DNA of 12,503 bases from assembly GCA_964579765.1 (NCBI GenBank), contig CAZOIK010000460.1:1-12503 (forward strand), given 5' to 3'. This stretch comes from DATNBT01 sp964579765 (GTDB lineage: Bacteria; Acidobacteriota; Vicinamibacteria; Vicinamibacterales; CAVVIG01). Positions 1 through 6,545 of the stretch are shown here, in pieces (position 1 is the stretch's first letter; every line of letters starts with the position of its first letter). The notes beneath the pieces were generated by a model. That model did no database searches. It worked only from the letters and a program-made list of their open reading frames with translations, and was not told where the DNA came from. The translations under genes were made by a program, and so were the position numbers.

Positions 1-1
1 G

Positions 2-1081
2 CAGGAGCGGGCGCAGCGGCAGGCCGAGCGCGCGGCCGCCCCGGCCCAGGCGGCCGCCGAACGCGCCGCGGCGCGCGCGGGCGCCGGCGCCGGCTTCAAC
101 TTCGTCCCGCCCGTCGTCGATCCCGACGCGCTCTACGACCAGGCGCGCCAGGCGATCGAGAACAGCCAGTTCCAGCGCGCGATCGCGGATCTCAATCGCC
201 TCGTGCAGGACAGGTTCAAAGACAAGGTGGACGCGGCGCTGTATTGGAAGGCGTACAGCCAGGCCAAGCTCGACCTCGACAAGGAAGCGCTCGACACGGT
301 CGCCGAGTTGGCGAAGCAGTTCGCGAACAGCCCGTGGGTGAAGGACGCCAAGGCGCTCGCGCTCGAAATCCAGCAGGCGAACGGCCAGCCCGTGTCGGCC
401 GAGCTGCAGAGCGACGAAGAGCTGAAGCTGCTCGCGCTGCGCGGCATCATGCAGGCCGATCCCGACAAGGCGCTGCCGGTGATCGAGAAGATGCTGGCCG
501 GCGCCGCGTCGCCGCGCGTCCGCGATCGCGCGCTGTTCGTGCTGGCGCAAAGCCGCTCGCCGAAGGCGCATGACATCGTCCTCAACACGGCGAAGAACAC
601 GGCGAATCCCGAGCTGCAGCGCACGGCGATCCGGTATCTGGGGATGATGGGCGCCGCCGAGGATCGCGACGCGCTCGCGGGCATCTATCGCGCGTCGAAC
701 GACGTCTCCGTCAAGCGGACCATCCTCCAGAGCTACATGATGTCCGGCAACGTCGATCGCACGATCGAGGTCGCGAAAACGGAGAAAGACCTGGACCTGC
801 GCCGCGAGGCGATCCGCAACCTGGGCGTGATCGACCGGCGAAACGGCGGCGGCGGCAACCAGGCGGTGTCCGACGCGCTGGTGTCGATCTACAAGTCGGA
901 CCCCTCCACCGACATCCGGCGCGCGGTCGTCAACGCGCTGTTCATCCAGCGCAACGCGAAGGCGCTCGTCGAGCTGGCGCGCGCGGAGAAGGACGGCTCG
1001 ATGAAGCGCGAGATCGTCTCGAAGCTCTCGATCATGAAGGAGCCCGAGGCCACCGACTACATGCTGGAGCTGCTGAAGTGA
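2..1081 (+). CDS. HEAT-repeat protein with TPR-like N-terminal part, 5'-truncated by the window edge
   Basis: The reading frame is open from base 2, so the gene begins outside the window; 359 residues are visible. Numbered from the first visible codon, residues 1-30 are rich in Gln, Ala, Arg and Glu (QERAQRQAERAAA) and look like a charged helix or coiled coil. Residues about 42-125 form TPR-like helices (QFQRAIADLNRL, AALYWKAYSQAKLDLDKEAL). Residues about 137-359 carry six or so HEAT-type units with the VRDRALFVLAQS / LRREAIRNLG / IRRAVVNALF pattern. HEAT and TPR solenoids bind proteins and have no catalytic residues, so a scaffold role is likely; substrate and partner are unknown. From memory, similar acidobacterial genes are exported and lie downstream of an ECF sigma/anti-sigma pair; that region is not visible here. 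The GTG at 203 is not the true start because the homologous-looking sequence continues upstream. The next gene overlaps it by 4 bases. Confidence 0.85.
   Translation, partial: QERAQRQAERAAAPAQAAAERAAARAGAGAGFNFVPPVVDPDALYDQARQAIENSQFQRAIADLNRLVQDRFKDKVDAALYWKAYSQAKLDLDKEALDTVAELAKQFANSPWVKDAKALALEIQQANGQPVSAELQSDEELKLLALRGIMQADPDKALPVIEKMLAGAASPRVRDRALFVLAQSRSPKAHDIVLNTAKNTANPELQRTAIRYLGMMGAAEDRDALAGIYRASNDVSVKRTILQSYMMSGNVDRTIEVAKTEKDLDLRREAIRNLGVIDRRNGGGGNQAVSDALVSIYKSDPSTDIRRAVVNALFIQRNAKALVELARAEKDGSMKREIVSKLSIMKEPEATDYMLELLK
1066..1069 (+). promoter_or_regulatory. Ribosome binding site for the second HEAT-repeat gene
   Basis: GGAG lies 8 bases upstream of the GTG at 1078, inside the end of the upstream gene. 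It supports the GTG start and translational coupling of the two overlapping genes. Confidence 0.6.
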
Positions 1082-1869
1082 CCGCCACCCTGCTGCTCGC
1101 CGTCGTGGTCGCGGCCGGACAGCCCCAGAGCCGCTTCGTCAACGCGCAGGTGGACACGCGCGCCGCCACGCAGCCGCTCGCGCGCGAGATCGCCGCGGCC
1201 ACGGCACGCGGCGGCGCGCGGTGGATTGGCTACCGGGTCAAAGTGAACGGCGGCCATCGGTCCATGGACTGCGCCGCCCGGACCACGGTGGCGCTCGAGC
1301 CGGCGGCCGAGATCGACATCCTCGCCCGCTTCGACGGCGCGACGCTCACGCGGCTGCGCACGTCCACGCCCGACTGCGAGATCGACGCGGGCGGGCTGCC
1401 GGTCACGTGGCTCGAGAACGTGAAGGCCGACGACAGCGCGACGTGGCTGGCGTCGATCGTGAACAGCGCCGCCTCGGTCGCTCGCGGCGATCGCGTCGTC
1501 AACACGGCGGTGGCGGCGCTCGGCATGCACGAGGGCGCCGCGGCGAGCCGATCGCTCGTGTCGATCGCGCGCAGCCACGGCGTCGCGAAGGTCCGCAGCG
1601 ACGCGCTGTTCTGGCTGTCGCAGCGCGCCGGCGATCAGCTCGCCGAGCGCACCATCGTCGAGGCCGTCGAGCGCGATCCCGACACCGATGTCCGCACGCG
1701 CGCCGTCTTCGCGCTGAGCCAGCTTCCGCGCGACGAAGGCATCCCCAGGCTGATCGACGTCGCGAAGAACAACCGCAACGCCGCCGTCCGGAAGCAGGCC
1801 ATGTTCTGGCTGGGCCAGTCGAACGACCCGCGCGCGCTGAAGTTCTTCGAGGACGTGCTGCTGAAATAG
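1078..1869 (+). CDS. Second exported HEAT-repeat protein
   Basis: The product has 263 residues. The GTG start overlaps the TGA stop of the preceding gene (GTGA), with GGAG 8 bases upstream. Residues 1-17 (MTATLLLAVVVAAGQPQ) look like a short signal peptide with a weak basic end, so export is likely but not certain. Residues about 20-130 have no recognised domain; they contain two cysteines (C64 and C100) that could form a disulfide outside the cytoplasm. Residues about 136-263 form four HEAT units with nearly repeated cores: VRSDALFWLSQ, VRTRAVFALSQ and VRKQAMFWLGQ. It has the same fold as the upstream protein but is shorter and has a different N-terminal part, so the two look like partners rather than a simple duplication. 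A scaffold or adaptor role in the envelope is inferred only from the fold. It ends 8 bases from the convergent permease gene, leaving no room for a separate terminator. Confidence 0.85.
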   Translation: MTATLLLAVVVAAGQPQSRFVNAQVDTRAATQPLAREIAAATARGGARWIGYRVKVNGGHRSMDCAARTTVALEPAAEIDILARFDGATLTRLRTSTPDCEIDAGGLPVTWLENVKADDSATWLASIVNSAASVARGDRVVNTAVAALGMHEGAAASRSLVSIARSHGVAKVRSDALFWLSQRAGDQLAERTIVEAVERDPDTDVRTRAVFALSQLPRDEGIPRLIDVAKNNRNAAVRKQAMFWLGQSNDPRALKFFEDVLLK

Positions 1870-1877
1870 CTCGACGA

Positions 1878-4643
1878 TCACTCGTATCTGAGCGCGACGT
1901 TCGGATCGACGCTCGCGGCTCGCCGCGCCGGGGTGTACGCGGCGAGCAGCGCGGCGCCCAGCAGAAGCAGCGACACGCCGATGAACGACATGCCGTCGAT
2001 CATGCGCACTCCGTACAGGACGCGGCGCAACAGATAAGAGGCTCCGGCGGCGAACAGCACACCGACGGCGATTCCGGCGACGACAGGCCGCGTGCTCTCA
2101 CCAAGAACGAGTCGCACGACATCGTGCGCTCTGGCTCCCAGCGCCATCCGGATCCCGATCTCACGCGTGCGATGAAGGACGATGTAGCTCACGGTGCCGT
2201 AGATGCCCATCGAGGCCAGCAGCAATCCGAGCAGCCCGACCATCACGGCCACCGCAGCGGAAATCATGGACACGAGAAACGGCCCGGACTGGCGAAACGT
2301 GTCGGCGAGCGACGCCGTGCTTGACAGCGCGTCGGGATCGATCGAGGCGAGCAGCGGGTCAATTGCTCTGATCACCGGCGTCGGATCCGACTGCGTCCGG
2401 ATGAGGATCGGGTACCCTTCGAACCGGCCGGTCCGCATCGGAAGATAGACCTGCTTCGTCCCGCTGCCGTCATATTCCACGCCGCGGACGTCCCGAGCGA
2501 CGCCGATCACCTGGTACGCCGGTCCGTTTGCGAGGAGCTCCGTCGGTTTCTGCAGGCCCGCCACGTCGCTGGAGAGCCGCTGCTCGGTGATGCCCAGACG
2601 CACGCTGCGGCCGACGGGATTCTGGCCGGGCCAGAGCTCTCGCGCGGCGGATTCACTGAGGATGACGGCCTGTTCGGCGCGGCGCGCCGCCGGCACGAAC
2701 GGACCGCCGACGATCAATGGAATGCCGAGCGTCTGGAAATAGTTGTCTTCCACGTAGCTGAAATGGAGGACCGAAGACCGGCGTGACGCCTGTGCCGTGC
2801 CGCCGCCGATCGGGACAGCCGCCGTCATCCGGTTCGGATCCGACGACGGCGGCAGGGCGTCGGTGACGGCGACGACGCCGGGCAACGCGGCGAGGCGTGT
2901 GCGCAGTTCATGGACGAGCGCATCCTTGCGATCGGCCGTGTACCGTGACGCCTCAGGCAGCTGAACCTGCAGACTGACGAGATGTGTCTCGTCGTAGCCA
3001 GGATCGGTTCTGATGGTGTTGACGGCGCCACGAATCAACAGACTTCCCACGATCAGGAACACGAGCGACAAGCAGACCTGCGCCGCAATGAGGGCGTCTT
3101 GAATCCGTCGGCTGCGAATCGAGGCCGTCACCCCTCTCGTGGCCGCGCCAACCGCCGCGCGCGAGATCTCGACGGCCGGAGCGAGACCAAACAGCAGGCC
3201 GGCGGTCAGTGAGACCGCCAACACGTAGGCGAAAATCGCAAGGTCGGGCGTGACGTCGGCGACGAAGGCCCCGTTCCCGGGTGGCAGCGCGTCCGCCGCG
3301 AGTGTGATTGCGACCCTCAGCAGCCCCCAGGTGAACCACAACGCGACTGCACCCGCAAGCAGGCCCAGGAAGGCGCTCTCCGTCAGCAGTTGCCGGGCCA
3401 CGCGCAGCCGGCTCGCTCCGAGCGACGCGCGTGTCTGCAATTCATGCAAACGCGATCTCGCCCGCGCCAGTTGCAGGCTGGCGACGTTGGCGCAGGCGAC
3501 GAGGAGCACCATGGCGGCGGCAGCCATGATGAACACCATCGCAGGCACGACCCCTCGATATGACGTCAAGGGAAGCGGCGTCGGACTGCCGCGCCAGACC
3601 ATCGCCGCGGCCGGTGCGGCGAGTTCGCTGTGCGGATCGTGCAGCGCCCGAACTCGATCGCTCAGCAGGGTCATTTCCGTCTGCGCCTCCGCGGCGCTGA
3701 CGCCCGGCGCGAGGCGCCCGAACAGACGCAGGTGCTGTGTCTCGCGATCGCGCAGCCACGTGTCGTCGGCGTGCACCAGCGGCGCGAGGCTCACAGGCAG
3801 CCAGACGTCCGGCGCGGACATGCCTGTGCCGACGAAATCGTGCGGCGTGATGCCCATCACCGTCACGGCCGCGCCGTTGAGGCGGAGAGTTCTCCCGAGC
3901 ACCGACGGATCGCCCCTGAATCGGCTCTGCCAATAGTTGTCGCTGATCAGCACAGACGGAGAGGCGACGAGTTCGGGAGTCGTGACGGCGTCGAACGTCC
4001 GGCCGCGAACCCCTTCGACGCCCAGCACCTGGAAATAGTTCTCGGAGACGACGTACACGAGCGACTTTCTCGCGCGCGGCACGGACGTCACGATCTCACC
4101 AGGGTCCGAGACGACGACGCGATCCGTCATGAACGCGATGAGGCCGCGGAAGGAACGGCTGGAATCGCGGTAGGTCACGTAATCGGGATAACTGAACGTG
4201 AATTGGCGACTGCCCAACGAGCGGCTCAGCGCGATGTTGACCATCTCCTCAGGGTGACGCGCGTCGAGCGGCTTGGCGACGATGGCCCTGTACGCGGTGA
4301 ACACCGCCGTGTCTACGCCGATGCCGAGCCCCAGTGCGAGCACCGCGACCGCGGTGAATCCTGAATTCCGCGAGAGGATGCGGACGGCATAGCGAATGTC
4401 AGTGACCGCGTCGTCGATCCACGGAAGCCCGCGCTGATCTCGCGACGCCTCGACGGCCTGCGTCAGCCCGCCGGCATGGATCGCCGCCATGCGCGTCGCG
4501 TCGCTGGCGGATTGTCCATCACGACGCGCGCGCTCCACGGCCAGGTCCAGATGGAGACGCAGCTCCTCCTGCAGCTCCCGGTCGCGGCGCTCGCCACGAA
4601 GCGTGCCCCAGAGCCGGAGGATCCACTCACGCAGTCTGTTCAT
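1878..4643 (-). CDS. ADOP-type ABC transporter permease (MacB/FtsX fold, duplicated, no ATPase)
   Basis: About 921 residues from the ATG at 4643. Residues about 1-90 form the cytoplasmic prefix typical of these permeases (ELQEELRLHLDLAVERA, DDAVTDIRYAVRILSRN). The first half has a membrane segment at about 98-118 (LALGLGIGVDTAVF), a MacB-like periplasmic domain to about 350, and membrane segments near 370-390, 425-450 and 470-490. The second half repeats this plan: segment about 518-540, periplasmic domain about 555-785, then segments near 790-825, 855-880 and 885-905. The FtsX signature HRTREIGIRMALGA is at about 826-839, and the end, RRAASVDPNVALRYE, is typical of the family. MacB-like systems transmit force across the inner membrane to move peptides, lipids or drugs; the substrate here is unknown and no ATPase gene is adjacent. 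It directly follows padR with almost no gap, so the two are probably one transcript controlled by PadR. An alternative GTG start at 4649 would overlap the ribosome binding site. Confidence 0.93.
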   Translation of the reverse strand: MNRLREWILRLWGTLRGERRDRELQEELRLHLDLAVERARRDGQSASDATRMAAIHAGGLTQAVEASRDQRGLPWIDDAVTDIRYAVRILSRNSGFTAVAVLALGLGIGVDTAVFTAYRAIVAKPLDARHPEEMVNIALSRSLGSRQFTFSYPDYVTYRDSSRSFRGLIAFMTDRVVVSDPGEIVTSVPRARKSLVYVVSENYFQVLGVEGVRGRTFDAVTTPELVASPSVLISDNYWQSRFRGDPSVLGRTLRLNGAAVTVMGITPHDFVGTGMSAPDVWLPVSLAPLVHADDTWLRDRETQHLRLFGRLAPGVSAAEAQTEMTLLSDRVRALHDPHSELAAPAAAMVWRGSPTPLPLTSYRGVVPAMVFIMAAAAMVLLVACANVASLQLARARSRLHELQTRASLGASRLRVARQLLTESAFLGLLAGAVALWFTWGLLRVAITLAADALPPGNGAFVADVTPDLAIFAYVLAVSLTAGLLFGLAPAVEISRAAVGAATRGVTASIRSRRIQDALIAAQVCLSLVFLIVGSLLIRGAVNTIRTDPGYDETHLVSLQVQLPEASRYTADRKDALVHELRTRLAALPGVVAVTDALPPSSDPNRMTAAVPIGGGTAQASRRSSVLHFSYVEDNYFQTLGIPLIVGGPFVPAARRAEQAVILSESAARELWPGQNPVGRSVRLGITEQRLSSDVAGLQKPTELLANGPAYQVIGVARDVRGVEYDGSGTKQVYLPMRTGRFEGYPILIRTQSDPTPVIRAIDPLLASIDPDALSSTASLADTFRQSGPFLVSMISAAVAVMVGLLGLLLASMGIYGTVSYIVLHRTREIGIRMALGARAHDVVRLVLGESTRPVVAGIAVGVLFAAGASYLLRRVLYGVRMIDGMSFIGVSLLLLGAALLAAYTPARRAASVDPNVALRYE

Positions 4644-4648
4644 CGGCA

Positions 4649-4652
4649 CCCT
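4649..4652 (-). promoter_or_regulatory. Ribosome binding site that favours the ATG start of the permease
   Basis: On the minus strand AGGG (4652 to 4649) lies 5 bases before the ATG at 4643 and overlaps the padR stop codon. The in-frame GTG at 4649 begins inside this motif, so it is the less likely start. Confidence 0.5.
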
Positions 4653-4989
4653 ACGATGCGTCTCGCGTCAGCACGGCGCTCATGATCGCCACCATGCGCG
4701 TCCAGCCGGACTTCTCCGCGGCGAGCTGACGGTGTCCCGCCCTCGTGATGGCGTAGAAACGCGCCCGGCGATTGTTGTGGGTGGCGCCCCAGCTGCCTTG
4801 GATCAGGCCGCGCTGTTCCAGCCGCATCAGCCCGGGATAGAGCGTCCCCATGTTGAGCTGCAGGGAACCCTGCGAGAGCTGCTCGAGGCGCGTCGCGACC
4901 GCGTAGCCGTGCGAGGGGCCGATCGTGGCCAGTGTCTGGAGCACCATGAGATCGAGCGTGCCCTGCAGGATCTCGGTTCGTCTGGACAT
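4651..4989 (-). CDS. PadR-family transcriptional regulator
   Basis: 112 residues from the chosen ATG. The N-terminal winged helix-turn-helix is clear: ILQGTLDLMVLQTL (7-20), GPSHGYAVATRLEQLS (24-39), then GTLYPGLMRLEQRGLI (48-63), the PadR recognition-helix and wing region, followed by the aromatic and basic wing strand RRARFYAITRAG (74-85). The C-terminal dimerisation helix is short, as in the PadR proteins paired with ADOP permeases. The family usually represses an adjacent transporter gene and releases DNA on binding a ligand; the ligand is unknown. The frame is open upstream to an ATG at 5028, and another ATG lies at 5001. I prefer 4989 because PadR proteins of this group begin a few residues before LQGTLDL, and because the 5028 start lies inside the palindrome proposed as operator. 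The permease follows immediately, so PadR probably controls both itself and the permease. Confidence 0.9.
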   Translation of the reverse strand: MSRRTEILQGTLDLMVLQTLATIGPSHGYAVATRLEQLSQGSLQLNMGTLYPGLMRLEQRGLIQGSWGATHNNRRARFYAITRAGHRQLAAEKSGWTRMVAIMSAVLTRDAS

Positions 4990-5025
4990 GCCATTGAACA
5001 TACGAGTGCAGCATCTGGCGCGTTC

Positions 5026-5042
5026 CATTTGAGTGCCAAATG
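5026..5042. promoter_or_regulatory. Inverted repeat, candidate PadR operator
   Basis: CATTTG (5026-5031) and CAAATG (5037-5042) are perfect inverted arms around AGTGC. Allowing one extra base on the left, pairing extends outward to CGTTC (5021-5025) and GAACG (5042-5046). The site is 37 bases upstream of the preferred padR start and 14 bases past the end of the efflux remnant. On the minus strand it contains TTGGCA, a possible -35 element, so a bound PadR dimer could block the promoter. Its size and symmetry suit a PadR dimer; the assignment is inferred from position. Confidence 0.5.
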
Positions 5043-5056
5043 AACGGCCCGGCGAC

Positions 5057-5382
5057 CTATACCTGGAGGACGTCGCCCGGCTTGGCGACCATCTCGTACA
5101 GTACCGGGTTGACGAAGAACCCGAGCAGCAGCCGCGAGATCAACCCGGCGACGATGACGATGGCGAAGGGACGCTGCGTGTCGGAGCCGACGCCGGTGGA
5201 GAGGGCGGCCGGCAGCAGGCCGAGGCACGCGACGAGCGCGGTCATCATGATCGGCCGCAGCCGCAGCAGCGCGGCTTCGCGCGTCGCCGTGCGGACGTCG
5301 TGGTGTTCGAGCCGCAGCTTGTTGATGTAGGACACGAGAATCACGGCCGTCTCGACCGACACGCCCATGAGCGCGAGCAGGC
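5057..5382 (-). pseudogene. C-terminal remnant of a heavy-metal RND efflux pump (CusA/CzcA-like)
   Basis: Only about 108 codons remain of a family whose members have over 1,000 residues. The visible part, LLALMGVSVETAVILVSYI, then LRPIMMTALVACLGLLPAAL, STGVGSDTQRPFAIVI and NPVLYEMVA, matches the last transmembrane segments of heavy-metal RND transporters; the RPxxMTAL and LSTGVG signatures are strong. The porter domains, the first membrane bundle and the proton-relay residues are missing. Upstream the frame runs directly into TolC-type sequence in another frame, with the junction near 5378-5384. No start codon with a ribosome binding site precedes it, so it is very unlikely to make a working pump. 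The natural C-terminal end is intact. It probably once belonged to an outer-membrane factor / fusion protein / pump operon that has lost most of its length. An assembly artefact is the main alternative. Confidence 0.85.
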
Positions 5383-5735
5383 CTGCAGCTGGGCCTCGCC
5401 GAGCGTGACCGGCTGACGCGCGAGCGCGCCGGTCACGTCGTAGTCGGCCGGCACCGATTCATAGCCGAGCAGCTGGCGCAGCGTCGCCAGCGCCTGCACG
5501 CGCGCCAGCCGCGCCGACGAGACGTCCATCTGGAACTGCAGCAGCTGCAGCTTGATCTTGAGGAGGTCGCCTTCGCTCATCGCGCCGGCCGTGAACCGCT
5601 GCTGGGCGATATCGACCGTCTGCTGAAAGCTCGTCAGCGACTGGTCTGCTGGATCGTCGTGCGCGCCGACAGCAGCACGAGCGCGCCGAATGCCGCCGCG
5701 GGCCGTGGGGTGACGGCCCAGAGCTTCGCAGTCAT
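5383..5735 (-). pseudogene. Broken TolC/CusC-type outer membrane factor gene, internally deleted and 3'-truncated
   Basis: From the ATG at 5735 the frame encodes a signal peptide (MTAKLWAVTPRPAAAF, then GALVLLSA) but stops after 33 codons, at about 5636. A different frame then reads SLTSFQQTVDIAQQRFTAGA, followed by MSEGDLLKIKLQLLQFQMDV, ARLARVQALATLRQLLGYES and VTLGEAQLQA; this is characteristic TolC-family helix sequence from the middle of the protein. The signal peptide is therefore joined to the middle of the gene, with one part missing and the frame broken near 5640. The gene ends at EAQLQA, where it meets the pump remnant near 5382 in another frame. Family members have about 420 residues; about 100 central residues survive. 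A plausible promoter lies at 5895-5923. Loss of function is clear from the two breaks, unless they are assembly errors. Confidence 0.8.
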
Positions 5736-5771
5736 AGAAAAGTTCCGCGTGGTGTCCGGCTTCAGTGCACG

Positions 5772-5825
5772 TGTAGTGCAGGCCTTCAGGCCTGTGGCCG
5801 GGCGGACCTGACGGTCCGCACTACA
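5772..5825. repeat. Inverted REP doublet (BIME-like), GTAG type
   Basis: Outer arms TGTAGTG (5772-5778) and CACTACA (5819-5825) are perfect inverted repeats. Inside are two perfect hairpins: CAGGCC-TTCA-GGCCTG (5779-5794) and CGGACC-TGAC-GGTCCG (5803-5818), separated by TGGCCGGG. Read on each strand, each unit is GTAG, then TG, then a 6-base stem with a 4-base loop. That is the plan of REP elements mobilised by REP-associated tyrosine transposases (GTRG tetranucleotide plus a foldback stem). It lies between a candidate promoter and the dead TolC gene. No transposase is in the window. Confidence 0.75.
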
Positions 5826-5894
5826 GATCGAAGATGTTCTAGAGGGCGGCGAAACGCGCAGCGGAACAGCGTCCTGATCATCCGGATGCAGTCC

Positions 5895-5923
5895 ACGCTA
5901 GCGGCTTGCCGCGCACGTGTCAA
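5895..5923 (-). promoter_or_regulatory. Sigma70-type promoter candidate upstream of the dead efflux operon
   Basis: On the minus strand a perfect TTGACA (5923 to 5918) is followed, 17 bases later, by TAGCGT (5900 to 5895), a weak -10 match. Transcription would start near 5888, about 150 bases before the TolC-type ATG at 5735, and the RNA would carry the REP hairpins in its leader. The 5736-5968 stretch holds no gene; besides this promoter and the REP pair I see nothing else in it. Confidence 0.4.
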
Positions 5924-5968
5924 TTGCGCGCATGCGTGACGCTGCACGAGGCTGCCGCGTTTCAGTTG

Positions 5969-6250
5969 TCATCCCCGAGGCTTACGCGACGCCGTCTTCA
6001 ACGAGGCGAACCCGGCGATGAGAATCGCCAGCGCCGAGGCGCTGGCCGTCCAGAATGCGCGCACGCGGGCCGGACGCATCCAGTCGTCGATGCGGACGTA
6101 GGGGCGGCCGGCGCGGACGGCGGCATCGGCCGCCCGCAGGTACGCGCGCCCGGCCTCGACGATGACGTGATCGAACACGACGTTCCAGACGACGACGGCC
6201 AGCGCCGTCACCAGCAGCGCGGCGACGCGCCGCTTATCGACGCCTGGCAT
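5969..6250 (-). CDS. Small membrane protein, function unknown
   Basis: 93 residues. Residues 9-28 (ALLVTALAVVVWNVVFD region) and about 66-84 (AFWTASASALAILIAGFASL) are predicted membrane helices. The loop between them, about 30-62, contains ADAAVRAGRPYVRIDDWMRP. The short basic N-terminus (DKRR) and basic C-terminus (KTASRKPRG) suggest both ends are cytoplasmic with the loop outside, by the positive-inside rule. I recognise no catalytic motif or named family, though the loop resembles hypothetical proteins I recall from Acidobacteriota. The start overlaps the end of the zinc-ribbon gene by 17 bases, which implies co-translation and perhaps a joint role at the membrane. It is the last gene of the minus-strand string that begins with the protease. 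Confidence 0.7.
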   Translation of the reverse strand: MPGVDKRRVAALLVTALAVVVWNVVFDHVIVEAGRAYLRAADAAVRAGRPYVRIDDWMRPARVRAFWTASASALAILIAGFASLKTASRKPRG

Positions 6251-6512
6251 ACGCGCGCAGCATGACGATGACGACCGCCACGCCGGCGACGACGTAGGTC
6301 AGCCACTGTGGAGCGGCCGAGGGCGCCGAGCGGCCGAGGAAGACCGCGATGCCGATGAGCAGCAGCAGCGCGAGAAACGTCACGAGCAGGCCGCCGCGCG
6401 ACGGCCGCCGGTTCGACGGCGGCTGGTGCACCGGATCGGTGGTCGCGGCGCCGCACTTGTAGCAGATGAGCGCCTTGTCGGCGATCTCGGTTCCACATTT
6501 TCGACACTGCAT
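6234..6512 (-). CDS. Zinc-ribbon membrane protein, function unknown
   Basis: 92 residues. The N-terminus MQCRKCGTEIADKALICYKC has four cysteines (3, 6, 17, 20) in the CxxC-10-CxxC spacing of a zinc ribbon. A Pro/Arg-rich linker (about 27-39) leads to a first membrane helix (41-60) and a second at about 70-86, then a basic tail (RAYARRR). The ribbon would be cytoplasmic if the basic linker follows the positive-inside rule. Such small ribbon-plus-membrane proteins are common and usually unassigned; binding zinc is the only function the sequence supports. It starts 33 bases after the beta-barrel gene and overlaps the next gene by 17 bases, so it is probably part of the same transcript. Confidence 0.8.
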   Translation of the reverse strand: MQCRKCGTEIADKALICYKCGAATTDPVHQPPSNRRPSRGGLLVTFLALLLLIGIAVFLGRSAPSAAPQWLTYVVAGVAVVIVMLRAYARRR

Positions 6513-6545
6513 CGTGGTGATGGTTCCGCGCGGCGAGCCGCGCTG

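Noticed and set aside
4990..5028. Longer PadR start at 5028 or 5001
   Set aside because: The extra residues (MERARCCTRMFNG) do not resemble the family, and the 5028 ATG lies inside the operator-like palindrome.
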